Notes: generated by a model from the sequence alone, not told the origin. A stretch of 21,777 nucleotides of DNA from JBFLYZ01 sp040756415 (GCA_040756415.1 JBFLYZ010000060.1:1-21777); one strand, 5' to 3'. Numbered from the stretch's first letter, positions 7,168-15,018 are shown. A program made the numbers and translations.

Positions 7168-8193
7168 TTATTTTATTCTCTCTGAATTCTTTTTGATGTG
7201 CTTCAGCACACGTGTATGTATTTTGTGTACAATGTATTCGCTCCATAATTGCCAGTAGAAGGCGGGTTTGATATTGTGATGATACCAGGTAGTTCCTTCC
7301 AATAAGGTTTTTTTTCCTGGAAGCTCAGTTAAGGTAAATTGTCCCTGCCGGGAAACAAAGTAATCGTGCAGGTGTGGCGCATCAATATCCCAGAAACTTA
7401 TTTCGCGCAAAGGTTCGGGTTGTTGCGCCACATCGAACTTCAGTACGCGCGGCTCGTCCCAAACCGTGATCGGTTCGATAAAGGTTCCGGTGTTGAAATT
7501 GCAGTAACGAACGGCTCCGGCACCCGCACCCTTTATTTGCGCGCTGGTTGGGTAAGCAATGCCGACCTTGAATAAAAAATCATCGGGCGAATCCAGAGCG
7601 GGGAATGCAACTACATTTTTCCACACTTCGATAGGCGAAGCATCGATCTCGATAGATGTTCTTACAACGCAGAGTCCCGGTTCGGTATCTTTCTCTATAA
7701 AGCCGGTTAAGGGAATAAGCGTCATTAAAGCCAGGATGATCTTAGGGGTGTTTTTGGGATGTGGGAGCAGATGATATCCGATAAAAGTTCCAACGGTCAT
7801 AAAAAGAAGCCCGATCGGGAACGCCATGGCAATACAGATTAATCCTTCTATGGCGAAAACAAGCAATCCAAGCGCGAAGAATAACAGTGCGGAGAAGGAA
7901 ACCTGAAAGGCATCGTTAAAGGTCAGCTCCTGTTTATAACCGTAGATCAGGGTGGAACAGGTTCCGATGTAAATGGGAGTAAGAATGAAAAGGGAAATAC
8001 CGTACTCCTCTATACCGTATATGCCTAAAGCAGTGAGCAGCCCTGCTGTAAGAACCGTGAATGCAATGGCAATCCACTTTCTTTTTGCGCCTCTGATGTT
8101 AACAGTCGAAGCCAACTTACCGGATGGAATTACTAAGCGTTTTATCCCTATATTCCTTTTCCAACTGCCTCGATGTTTTCCGGCTGCCGTCAT
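7168..8193 (-). CDS. Membrane protein with C-terminal SRPBCC (START-like) domain
   Basis: 341 residues from the ATG at 8193. Four or five membrane segments occupy roughly 41-60, 65-85, 98-118, 121-141 and 150-165. They are followed by a soluble SRPBCC/polyketide-cyclase-like domain (~176-335): TSIEIDASPIEVWKNVVAF, then GAGAGAVRYCNFNTG, then WDEPRVLKFDV and a long C-terminal helix. SRPBCC domains form hydrophobic ligand cavities. The start is uncertain. The ATG at 8193 overlaps the desaturase gene by 77 bases. A TTG at 8115, just after the desaturase stop, would give 315 residues beginning a few residues before the first membrane segment, and it looks more natural. The gene looks more AT-rich than its neighbours. 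It follows the desaturase closely, and an accessory lipid-related role is only inferred. Confidence 0.75.
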   Translation of the reverse strand: MTAAGKHRGSWKRNIGIKRLVIPSGKLASTVNIRGAKRKWIAIAFTVLTAGLLTALGIYGIEEYGISLFILTPIYIGTCSTLIYGYKQELTFNDAFQVSFSALLFFALGLLVFAIEGLICIAMAFPIGLLFMTVGTFIGYHLLPHPKNTPKIILALMTLIPLTGFIEKDTEPGLCVVRTSIEIDASPIEVWKNVVAFPALDSPDDFLFKVGIAYPTSAQIKGAGAGAVRYCNFNTGTFIEPITVWDEPRVLKFDVAQQPEPLREISFWDIDAPHLHDYFVSRQGQFTLTELPGKKTLLEGTTWYHHNIKPAFYWQLWSEYIVHKIHTRVLKHIKKNSERIK

Positions 8194-9022
8194 GGCTCCA
8201 GCCGGGCGGGTAGAAAAGATACTTCAGCTTAATGCTCCAGGGCAGGGGCCTCTTCAGGTCATTCCAGATCTCCGCCCATTCGTGGAACACGACAGTAACT
8301 GGATTCTCTTTTTCTATGTTTTTCGTAAGGCCGTATTTCACCGGAACGCTTTCCTCCTCGGGCTGAAAGGTGCCGAAGAGCCTGTCCCAGATGATGAAGA
8401 CCATACCCATATTCTTATCCAGGTAAATGGGGTTGCTGGCATGATGCACGCGGTGATGCGAAGGGGTGGAAAGGAACCACTCCAGGAACCCCAGCTTGCC
8501 TACATACCGCGTATGAATGAGTATGCCGTAGATCTGCGTGGCCGAATACATGAACATGATGTCGAGCGGCCTGAAGCCGCAGATGGCCAGGGGTATGAAA
8601 TAGAACATGCGGTACAAAGGCTGGAACACCGAGGAGCGGAAACCAACGGTAAAATTGAATTCTTCTGACGAGTGATGCGTAACATGAACGGCCCAGAAGA
8701 AACGGCAATAATGATCAACGTAATGAAGCACGTAGAATAAAAAATCCTCGGCAATGAGCAGCACGGCCCAGTACAGGAAGGCGCTTTCGATGGTAAAAAA
8801 AGAGAACTGCGCGAAGAAATTAAGGATATACAGGCAAACGCCCAGCATCAGCACGTCAAGCATCATGTTGAGCGACATCAGGTAGATATTGTATAAAGTG
8901 CCTTTCTTGCTGTAATATTTCCTGTCGTGCAGGCGGCTGAGCAGCATTTCAAGCCCTATGATCACGATATAGAGCGGGGTGGAGAAGAGAATAAGCAGGG
9001 TCTCGCGCGTGAGCTCCATCAT
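8117..9022 (-). CDS. Sterol desaturase / fatty acid hydroxylase family protein
   Basis: 301 residues (the second ATG at 9019 would give 300). It is an integral membrane protein with the di-iron histidine clusters of the fatty acid hydroxylase superfamily: HYVDH (100-104), HVTHH (113-117), His170 and HRVHH (190-194), set among hydrophobic segments. Family members hydroxylate or desaturate lipids using O2 and an electron donor. The substrate here is unknown, with membrane lipids or hopanoid/carotenoid-like compounds possible. A TACATTTG box lies one base before the first ATG. The SRPBCC gene follows with overlapping or abutting ends, so the two are likely co-expressed. Confidence 0.87.
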   Translation of the reverse strand: MMELTRETLLILFSTPLYIVIIGLEMLLSRLHDRKYYSKKGTLYNIYLMSLNMMLDVLMLGVCLYILNFFAQFSFFTIESAFLYWAVLLIAEDFLFYVLHYVDHYCRFFWAVHVTHHSSEEFNFTVGFRSSVFQPLYRMFYFIPLAICGFRPLDIMFMYSATQIYGILIHTRYVGKLGFLEWFLSTPSHHRVHHASNPIYLDKNMGMVFIIWDRLFGTFQPEEESVPVKYGLTKNIEKENPVTVVFHEWAEIWNDLKRPLPWSIKLKYLFYPPGWSHDGSRKTSRQLEKEYRDKTLSNSIR

Positions 9023-9023
9023 A

Positions 9024-9031
9024 CAAATGTA
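9024..9031 (-). promoter_or_regulatory. -7-like box abutting the desaturase start
   Basis: On the minus strand TACATTTG matches TAnnTTTG exactly and ends one base before the ATG at 9022. If used, the transcript would start within the first codons, probably at the second ATG (9019), giving a leaderless message. No -33 element is visible, as that position falls in purine-rich repeat DNA. Confidence 0.35.
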
Positions 9032-9056
9032 ATTATTTGAAGGAAATGTAGAGAGA

Positions 9057-9116
9057 GGGTGGGGATAAGGGGAATAAGGGAATAAGGAAATAGGGAAATA
9101 GGGAAACAGGGGAAGA
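9057..9116. repeat. G-rich degenerate 7-9-base tandem repeat
   Basis: Seven degenerate units related to GGGGAATAA/GGGAAATA occupy 9061-9116, preceded by GGGT. They fill the gap between the small secreted protein gene (stop at 9119) and the desaturase promoter region. Four G-tracts (9057-9059, 9061-9064, 9069-9072, 9078-9080) separated by 1, 4 and 5 bases satisfy the usual G-quadruplex motif on the plus strand, which is the template strand for the desaturase. Confidence 0.8.
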
Positions 9117-9118
9117 TG

Positions 9119-9580
9119 TTACTTCTCGCGGATGCCGATCAGCATCAGCACGCAGCCCTTGCTGCCCTCGGCTATTTTTTCGTTCGCCAGGGGTATCTCG
9201 TACTCGATGTAGAAGGTGCCGGTCTTTTCAGGAGTGAAGGTGCAAAGATATCCGTCTTTACCGCTTTCAGTGAAGTAAATGGGCTTGCGCTTTTTGTTGG
9301 TTTTGGGCTTATCGTATATGGTAATGCCGATCACCGCGCTGGTGAATGAAGTGCAGAACACCAGTTTGTATTCCAGCCCGGCAAAGGCGGAAAATTCCAC
9401 TTCCACCACCTGCTTTTCCTTTTTGAAAACGATCTCGTTAATGGTATAGCTGTCGTAGTCGAAGGGCGCCAGGTCGGCCTTGAATTGCTTGACCAGGGGC
9501 TTGGCCTTGCATTGGGCCTGCAGGCCCGTCCCGAAAACGGAAAGCGCGGAAGTAAGCAGCAGCAGCAGTGTTGTTCTCAT
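9119..9580 (-). CDS. Small secreted protein of unknown family (cassette copy 2)
   Basis: 153 residues with a signal peptide (~1-23, ending GLQAQ) and one strand-rich domain. No named family is recognised. It is paralogous to 2674-3147, with YDS (42-44), YKLVF (71-75), IGITIY (84-89), F.PEK (115-119), YEIP (127-130) and KGCV (141-144) in the same order. Cys24 immediately after the signal and Cys143 near the end match cysteines in the paralogue. Its ATG lies one base after the stop of the lipoprotein gene (TAA T ATG), so translation is very likely coupled. The tandem G-rich repeat follows directly. Confidence 0.76.
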   Translation of the reverse strand: MRTTLLLLLTSALSVFGTGLQAQCKAKPLVKQFKADLAPFDYDSYTINEIVFKKEKQVVEVEFSAFAGLEYKLVFCTSFTSAVIGITIYDKPKTNKKRKPIYFTESGKDGYLCTFTPEKTGTFYIEYEIPLANEKIAEGSKGCVLMLIGIREK

Positions 9581-9581
9581 A

Positions 9582-10433
9582 TTATTCTGAAATGATCTTG
9601 GTGCGAAGCGAAACCACCTTTTCGGTAAGCTCGTTCAGGTCGCCTTCGTTGATCTCCACCCTGGCCTCTTCATTCTCTCCCTGGCGCACCATCTTGTCGA
9701 GCGATATCTTCACGTTGTTGAGCTCCAGGAAAAGGTCTTTGAACGTGGGCTCTTTCTCGTAATCCGAAAGCAGGGTCATCAGGTTATCGAGAATGTACTT
9801 CTGCTCGGCCACGGTGGTCACCACCAGGTCGCTTTTGCCCGATTTCACCGACTGGGTGGCTATGTACATGCTTTCGGTCCATGCGCCCGTGAAAATGAAG
9901 AGGGCCGTGTTGTGCCTGTTGTTGTCGTACAGGAACAGGTCGGCCTCGCCTTTCAGGTCGGCCGTGATCTTTTTAAGCGAATCGATATGGTTGACATTAT
10001 CCCTGAAGCGTTTGACGTACTCCTCCGTATCGAAGATGCTGCTCATCTTGAGCCCATCGCTCAGGGTTTTGATGACATCCAGGTACTTGAGGGCGAGCTG
10101 GGTCTGGCCGTTGATGAGGGTATAGGCCAGGTCAGAATGATAAACGCCCATGTTGAGGGCCATGCTGCGCTGCGAGTTGTACTTCGATACCTTGTCGGCC
10201 GGGTTGATCAGGGCTTCGTTGTATTTCATCCCCGAGCTTTTGTAAACAGCGGCCATGGCCAGGGGAGAGGGCAGGCTGTAAAAGAAATTCCTCGTTGTGC
10301 CGGTAGCCACCGAATCGGTTTCAGGCAGGCTGTCGGTACGGTTCTTATCGGCCTTTTCGTCTGAAACGCCCCCGCAGGAAAGCAGCGACAGCGATACGCT
10401 GAGAAAAAGACAGGCCGGGTTGATTCTGATCAT
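9582..10433 (-). CDS. Lipoprotein of unknown function (cassette copy 2)
   Basis: 283 residues. The lipoprotein signal ends at Cys20 (LSLLSC), and a charged Ser/Thr-rich linker precedes a helical domain. It is paralogous to 3177-4058, sharing LPSP (54-57), SSGMKY, HSDLAY, TLSD.L.MSS.F and a [FT]-G-A-W-T-E-S-M-Y-I-A-T block. Sequence outside these blocks has diverged strongly, so the duplication is old. The gene starts 32 bases after the thioesterase gene and has its own TATCTTAG box (10453-10460) 19 bases before the ATG. It can therefore be transcribed alone or with the upstream dehydratase and thioesterase genes. Function is unknown. Confidence 0.78.
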   Translation of the reverse strand: MIRINPACLFLSVSLSLLSCGGVSDEKADKNRTDSLPETDSVATGTTRNFFYSLPSPLAMAAVYKSSGMKYNEALINPADKVSKYNSQRSMALNMGVYHSDLAYTLINGQTQLALKYLDVIKTLSDGLKMSSIFDTEEYVKRFRDNVNHIDSLKKITADLKGEADLFLYDNNRHNTALFIFTGAWTESMYIATQSVKSGKSDLVVTTVAEQKYILDNLMTLLSDYEKEPTFKDLFLELNNVKISLDKMVRQGENEEARVEINEGDLNELTEKVVSLRTKIISE

Positions 10434-10465
10434 AAAGCGAACTCTGAAAAAGCTAAGATAGGTAA

Positions 10466-10879
10466 TTATTCCTCATACGATAAAGCCTTGCGTTTCCATT
10501 CTTCCGGAACCGGAATGGTTGCGTTCTTTTCATAATCATAGCAAACCACCACGCTTTTTCCCGAAGCCAGCTCGGTCTCCGTTCCGTTCACGCTCTTAAC
10601 GATGATGTGGCTGATGTCGAAACTTTTGCTGCCCAGCCGCGTGCATTTGCTCAGCACCGTCACCTGGTCATCGAGGAGTATGGGCAATTTATAATCGATC
10701 TCGATTCTTGCCAGTATCACCCCTTGCCTTGTCCAGTCGATCTTCGTTCCCACCACATCGCTGAAATACTTCATGCGCGCCAGCTCGAAATAGGTGGCGT
10801 GGTTGGCGTTGTTCACATGCCCCATCTTGTCCACGTCCTTGAACCGGATCTGTATAGGCGTTCGGTGCTTAAAGCTCAT
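10466..10879 (-). CDS. Acyl-CoA thioesterase, 4HBT/hotdog fold
   Basis: 137 residues, the normal length for a single-domain 4-hydroxybenzoyl-CoA thioesterase family protein (YbgC/FadM type). The N-terminal signature IRFKDVDKMGHVNNANHATYF is characteristic: Asp17 is the expected catalytic acid, followed by GHVNNA on the active-site helix. The family hydrolyses fatty or aromatic acyl-CoAs in the cytoplasm as a multimer, and the acyl chain preferred here is unknown. Its ATG overlaps the stop of the nucleotide-sugar dehydratase gene by four bases (ATGA), so translation is coupled. A lipoprotein gene follows after 32 bases. Confidence 0.88.
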   Translation of the reverse strand: MSFKHRTPIQIRFKDVDKMGHVNNANHATYFELARMKYFSDVVGTKIDWTRQGVILARIEIDYKLPILLDDQVTVLSKCTRLGSKSFDISHIIVKSVNGTETELASGKSVVVCYDYEKNATIPVPEEWKRKALSYEE

Positions 10880-12747
10880 TGGTCCAGCTTCTCGTAAACT
10901 GAATTATTGCTCACATACTCGGGAACAATGGCCTTCATCTTCGCCACGATGGCCTCGTTCTCCTGCTTATCGAACAGCGCGATAAGCTCGCTGATATCGC
11001 GCGCGATGCGCTCAAAATCATATTCCTTCACTTTGGCTATCATGATCTGCGCATGGTGGGTGGGTATGGTGTTCTCCTGGTTGTTGAGCAGCTCTTCATA
11101 CAGCTTTTCTCCCGACCGCAGGCCGGTAAACACGATCTTGATGTCCTTGTCCAGCTCCAGGCCCGACAGTTTGATCATTTTTTTGGCCAGGTCGACTATT
11201 TTCACTGACTTTCCCATGTCAAAGATAAAGATCTCTCCTCCCTTGCCCATGGCGCCCGCTTCCAGCACAAGCTGGCAGGCCTCGGGAATGGTCATGAAAT
11301 AGCGCGTGATCTCCGGGTGGGTGATGGTGACAGGCCCTCCCTTTTCTATCTGCTGCCTGAAGCGTGGGATCACGGAGCCGTTACTGCCCAGCACGTTCCC
11401 GAAGCGGGTGGTGATGAACTTGGTGCCCGCTTTTTTCCCCAGGGATTGCGTATAGATCTCAGCGATGCGCTTGCTGGCTCCCATCACGCTGGTGGGATTC
11501 ACCGCCTTATCCGTAGAGACCATCACGAAGCGTTCCACACCGTATTCAACGGAGAGGTCGGAGATGATCTTCGTGCCCAGCACGTTCGTGAGCACGGATT
11601 CGGAGGGATTGTTCTCCATCATGGGCACATGCTTGTATGCTGCCGCATGGTATACGATCTGTGGCCTGAAGGTACGGAAGAGGTTGATCATGCGCTCCTT
11701 GTTGCTCACATCGCCCATCACGATCTCGTAAGGGCAAATGCCAGGCTTGTCTTTCAGCTCCATTTCCATATCGTAGAGCGGTGACTCGGCCTGGTCGAGC
11801 AGGACGAGCAGCCCGGGCCGGTAGCCGGCTATCTGGCGCACGAGTTCGCTGCCGATGGAGCCTGCAGCCCCCGTTACGAGTACTACCTTGCCGCGTAACT
11901 GGCGGCTGATGTTCTCCTCGTCAAGCCGTATGGGCTCGCGCTCAAGCAATTCTTCAATATTGACCTTTTTGATCTGCCTGAAGCTGAGTTCCCCGTTGAT
12001 CCAACTGGTAATGGGTGGTACGTTCAGCACCTTGGTATTGTAGTTCAGGCACAGGTCTACGATCTCCTGCTTGCGGGCGGGCGAAATGTTCTGCACGGAA
12101 ATGATCACGTGCGCCACGTCATGTCCGGCCAGCAGCTCCCTGAGCCGTTCTTCCCCGTAAATGGTCACCCCCTCCAGCTTCTTTCCGTGCTTGTTCCGGT
12201 CGTCATCGATAAAGCCCAGCACTTTATATTTTGTTCCGGCATCGCGGTCAAGCGTGCGCTTGGTGATGATGCCCGATTCTCCCGCCCCGAAGATGATCAC
12301 GCTTCGTTTTTCACGCGCGGGGCTCAGGTATTCGAAATATAGGGTCTTGAAGAGTATCCTCAGCGTGATCATGAGAAAGGTGGTGCTCATGAACTCGATG
12401 ATGAGTATGGAGAAAGGGAGGATAAAGATCTCCATGGGAGAGAAGAAGGTGAAAATGTTCACGATGGCGAAGATGAGGCTCACCGCCAGGTTGGTCAGGA
12501 ATATGCGCTGGGCGTCTTTCGAGCTCGTATAGCGCACAATGCCGTGATAGGTGCGCGACAGGTAAAAGCTGACCACCCGGGTGCCGATCACGTAAGGGAT
12601 AATGGTCTTGAGGAAGAACGGGATCTCGCTTCCGGGAATGGAGAAGTTGAAGCGCAGCATGTAGGCCAGCACCAGCGAGAAAAGGCAAATCCCCGTATCA
12701 ATGCAGAGGATGATCCAGCGCGGTATGTTCTCCCTGAATATGAACAT
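10876..12747 (-). CDS. WbpM/CapD-type nucleotide-sugar 4,6-dehydratase (membrane)
   Basis: 623 residues from the ATG at 12747. An in-frame TTG at 12759 overlaps the TATCTTTG box (12757-12764) and is rejected. Four membrane helices (~10-32, 44-66, 83-105, 108-132) are followed by a CoA-binding-like Rossmann domain with FGAGESG (153-159). A second Rossmann domain has TGAAGSIGS (292-300). The SDR active site reads STDKAVNPTSVMGASK (411-426), with Met422 in place of the usual Tyr of YxxxK and a Thr-Asp-Lys triad. This is diagnostic of the WbpM/PglF/CapD group, which makes UDP-4-keto-6-deoxy sugars from UDP-GlcNAc for surface polysaccharides. The gene overlaps the thioesterase gene by 4 bases and is probably first in a four-gene operon. 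A divergent glycosyltransferase gene lies upstream. Confidence 0.92.
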   Translation of the reverse strand: MFIFRENIPRWIILCIDTGICLFSLVLAYMLRFNFSIPGSEIPFFLKTIIPYVIGTRVVSFYLSRTYHGIVRYTSSKDAQRIFLTNLAVSLIFAIVNIFTFFSPMEIFILPFSILIIEFMSTTFLMITLRILFKTLYFEYLSPAREKRSVIIFGAGESGIITKRTLDRDAGTKYKVLGFIDDDRNKHGKKLEGVTIYGEERLRELLAGHDVAHVIISVQNISPARKQEIVDLCLNYNTKVLNVPPITSWINGELSFRQIKKVNIEELLEREPIRLDEENISRQLRGKVVLVTGAAGSIGSELVRQIAGYRPGLLVLLDQAESPLYDMEMELKDKPGICPYEIVMGDVSNKERMINLFRTFRPQIVYHAAAYKHVPMMENNPSESVLTNVLGTKIISDLSVEYGVERFVMVSTDKAVNPTSVMGASKRIAEIYTQSLGKKAGTKFITTRFGNVLGSNGSVIPRFRQQIEKGGPVTITHPEITRYFMTIPEACQLVLEAGAMGKGGEIFIFDMGKSVKIVDLAKKMIKLSGLELDKDIKIVFTGLRSGEKLYEELLNNQENTIPTHHAQIMIAKVKEYDFERIARDISELIALFDKQENEAIVAKMKAIVPEYVSNNSVYEKLDQ

Positions 12748-12756
12748 GGTAAAGCT

Positions 12757-12764
12757 CAAAGATA
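12757..12764 (-). promoter_or_regulatory. -7 box of the nucleotide-sugar dehydratase gene
   Basis: On the minus strand TATCTTTG is an exact TAnnTTTG match, 9 bases before the ATG at 12747. That would give a very short leader of about five bases. A correctly spaced -33 TTTG is not seen. The first promoter-distal TTG codon lies inside this box. Confidence 0.45.
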
Positions 12765-12803
12765 AGTATTCCGCAAAACAAAAACCTTAATTTTACCGCC
12801 TGT

Positions 12804-13886
12804 ATGCCAAGGATATTGTTCGTAGCAGCGCATCGACCCGACCGCTCGCCCAGCCAGCGCTTCCGGTTCGAGCAGTACCTGGACCATTTCAGGCAGAACG
12901 GGTATGAATGCGATCTTTCCTATATCATACGCGGTGAGGACGATACGGCCTTCTACTCGCCCGGGCATTTTTTCAGCAAGCTGGCCGTGGTCGTGCGCAG
13001 TTGGCAGAAGCGCAGGCGCGATGTGCGGTCGGCATCGCGATACGATATTGTTTTTGTTCAGCGCGAAGCCTTCATGACGGGCTCATCGTACTTCGAAAGG
13101 CAATTTGCCAAACGCACCAAGCTGGTCTTTGATTTTGATGACGCGCTCTGGCTCATGGACATCTCCGAAGGCAACAGGCGCTTCGGCTGGCTCAAGAACC
13201 CCGATAAGACCAGAAAGATCATTGCCGTATCGCACCTGGTCATAGCGGGCAACAAGTACCTGGCAGACTATGCGCGCAGGTACAACAGCAACGTGGTAAT
13301 GATACCGACCACGATCGATACCGGCTACCACAGGAAAGTTTTTTTTCCGAAGCCGGACGACCGTATCTGCATCGGCTGGACGGGCAGCCTGACCACGATC
13401 AAGCATTTTGAATATGCCGTTCCCTTTCTGAAAGCGCTCCGGGAGAAATACCGCGACCATATTTATTTCAAGGTGATAGGGGATGCCGGCTACAGGAACA
13501 GCGAGCTTGGCATACAGGGAGTGGCGTGGAATGCCGCAACCGAGATCGCGGACCTGTCGGAGATAGATATCGGCATCATGCCCCTGCCTGACGATGAATG
13601 GGCCAAAGGCAAGTGCGGGCTCAAGGCGCTCTCATACATGGCCATGGAAATACCGGCCGTGCTGTCGCCCGTGGGGGTGAACGCGGAGATCATCAGCGAT
13701 GGGGAGAACGGGTTTCTGGCCCGTGAAAACCGGGAGTGGGTAGAGAAGCTATCGCGGCTCATCGAGTCGAAAGAGCTGCGCGAACGGCTGGGTCAGAAGG
13801 GCAGGCGAACCGTGGAAGAGCGTTATTCCGTCAGTTCGCAGAAACAAATTTACCTTGAACATTTCGGGCGCTTGCTTGCCAAATAA
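12804..13886 (+). CDS. Glycosyltransferase, GT4 (group 1) family
   Basis: 360 residues with two Rossmann-like halves (GT-B fold). The N-terminal half starts RILFVAAHRP and contains SQRFRFEQYLDHF and the acidic FDFDDALW. The C-terminal half contains IGWTGSLTTIKH, VIGDAG and the donor-binding region KCGLKALSYMAMEIPAVLSPVG, then NGFLA and a terminal helix. It lacks the strict EPFG form of the GT4 E-x7-E motif but fits the KCGxK subgroup seen in polysaccharide loci. It probably transfers a sugar from a nucleotide donor onto a surface glycan at the cytoplasmic membrane. It is divergent from the WbpM/CapD-type gene 56 bases away. A TAATTTTA box ends 8 bases before the ATG. Confidence 0.88.
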   Translation: MPRILFVAAHRPDRSPSQRFRFEQYLDHFRQNGYECDLSYIIRGEDDTAFYSPGHFFSKLAVVVRSWQKRRRDVRSASRYDIVFVQREAFMTGSSYFERQFAKRTKLVFDFDDALWLMDISEGNRRFGWLKNPDKTRKIIAVSHLVIAGNKYLADYARRYNSNVVMIPTTIDTGYHRKVFFPKPDDRICIGWTGSLTTIKHFEYAVPFLKALREKYRDHIYFKVIGDAGYRNSELGIQGVAWNAATEIADLSEIDIGIMPLPDDEWAKGKCGLKALSYMAMEIPAVLSPVGVNAEIISDGENGFLARENREWVEKLSRLIESKELRERLGQKGRRTVEERYSVSSQKQIYLEHFGRLLAK

Positions 13887-13889
13887 TTT

Positions 13890-13897
13890 TATTTTTG
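13890..13897 (+). promoter_or_regulatory. -7 box of gcvT
   Basis: TATTTTTG matches TAnnTTTG and lies 17 bases before the ATG at 13915, just after the glycosyltransferase stop codon (13884-13886). No good -33 TTTG is seen. An in-frame ATG at 13855 lies inside the glycosyltransferase gene and upstream of this box, and it would add 20 residues unlike the GcvT family, so 13915 is preferred. Confidence 0.5.
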
Positions 13898-13914
13898 TTC
13901 TAAATACAACGATC

Positions 13915-15018
13915 ATGGAAGAGACCGCAACCGAACTGAAGCATACCGCGCTCACGCAGAAGCATATTTCACTTGGCGCCAAGATGGTGCCTTTTGCCGG
14001 TTATTATATGCCCGTTTCCTATTCCGGGCTGAACGAAGAGCATCTTACGGTCAGGAACGCGGTGGGCGTGTTCGATGTTTCGCATATGGGCGAGTTCATG
14101 CTCAAGGGAGAGCATGCACTTGACCTGATCCAGCGCGTTACCAGCAACGATGCTTCGAAGCTGACCGATGGCAAGGTGCAATATTCCTGCCTGCCGAACG
14201 ATAAGGGCGGAATCGTGGACGACCTGCTGGTGTATCGCTACAAGGCAGACGAGTATTACCTGGTCGTGAACGCTTCCAATATCGAAAAAGACTGGAACTG
14301 GATCAGTAAATACAATACGAAAGGCGTGGAGATGCAGAACCTGTCAGACGGGATGAGCCTGCTGGCCGTACAGGGGCCTAAGGCCCTGGCCACCCTGCAG
14401 AAGCTTACGGAAGTAAACCTCTCGTCCATGGAGTATTACACGTTTGCCGTGGGTGCTTTTGCCGGTGTGGAAGGCGTGATCATTTCCAATACCGGGTATA
14501 CGGGCGCTGGCGGTTTTGAGATCTATTTTGAGAATACCGTTGCGGAAAAGATGTGGGATGCCATCTTTGAGGCCGGCAAGGAATTCGGCATCAAACCTGT
14601 GGGCCTGGGCGCGCGCGATACCCTGCGCCTGGAGATGGGCTTTTGCCTTTACGGCAACGATATTGACGATACCACCTCTCCCATCGAGGCCGGGCTGGGG
14701 TGGATCACCAAGTTCACCAAGGAGTTCACCAACAGCAAAGCCCTCCTCGAGCAGAAGGAAAAAGGCGTATCGCGTAAACTGGTCGGCTTCGAAATGGTGG
14801 AGCGGGGCATTCCCCGTCACGATTACGAGATCGTTGACGCGGCCGGTAATACCATAGGTAAGGTTACTTCCGGCACGCAATCTCCTTCGCTGAGCAAGGC
14901 TATCGGTATGGGCTATGTGCCGACCGCTTTTTCCAAACCCGATTCGGAGATATTTGTAAAGATTCGCGATAAGGCTGTGAAGGCGAAGGTGGTTAAAGTG
15001 CCCTTTTGGAAGAGATAG
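13915..15018 (+). CDS. gcvT: Glycine cleavage system T protein (aminomethyltransferase)
   Basis: 367 residues, the usual length. GcvT (EC 2.1.2.10) transfers the aminomethyl carbon from lipoyl-H protein to tetrahydrofolate, releasing ammonia, in cytoplasmic glycine catabolism and one-carbon supply. Signatures are GVFDVSHMGE (51-60), the folate-site GGIVDDLLVYR with Asp102/103 at the catalytic position, NTGYTGAGGFEIYF, and GARDTLRLEMGFCLYG with GLGW.TKF. The N-terminus HTALTQKHISLGAKMVPFAGY is typical, supporting the start at 13915. No other glycine cleavage genes are in the window. comB follows after 136 bases. Confidence 0.95.
   Translation: MEETATELKHTALTQKHISLGAKMVPFAGYYMPVSYSGLNEEHLTVRNAVGVFDVSHMGEFMLKGEHALDLIQRVTSNDASKLTDGKVQYSCLPNDKGGIVDDLLVYRYKADEYYLVVNASNIEKDWNWISKYNTKGVEMQNLSDGMSLLAVQGPKALATLQKLTEVNLSSMEYYTFAVGAFAGVEGVIISNTGYTGAGGFEIYFENTVAEKMWDAIFEAGKEFGIKPVGLGARDTLRLEMGFCLYGNDIDDTTSPIEAGLGWITKFTKEFTNSKALLEQKEKGVSRKLVGFEMVERGIPRHDYEIVDAAGNTIGKVTSGTQSPSLSKAIGMGYVPTAFSKPDSEIFVKIRDKAVKAKVVKVPFWKR

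Noticed and set aside
7150..7170. Possible terminator between the convergent propeller and SRPBCC genes
   Set aside because: Only a three-base GGC/GCC pairing is visible, with no proper stem.
7973..8668. Plus-strand open frame across the SRPBCC/desaturase junction
   Set aside because: It is antisense to two genes with clear motifs, and its composition is typical of shadow frames.
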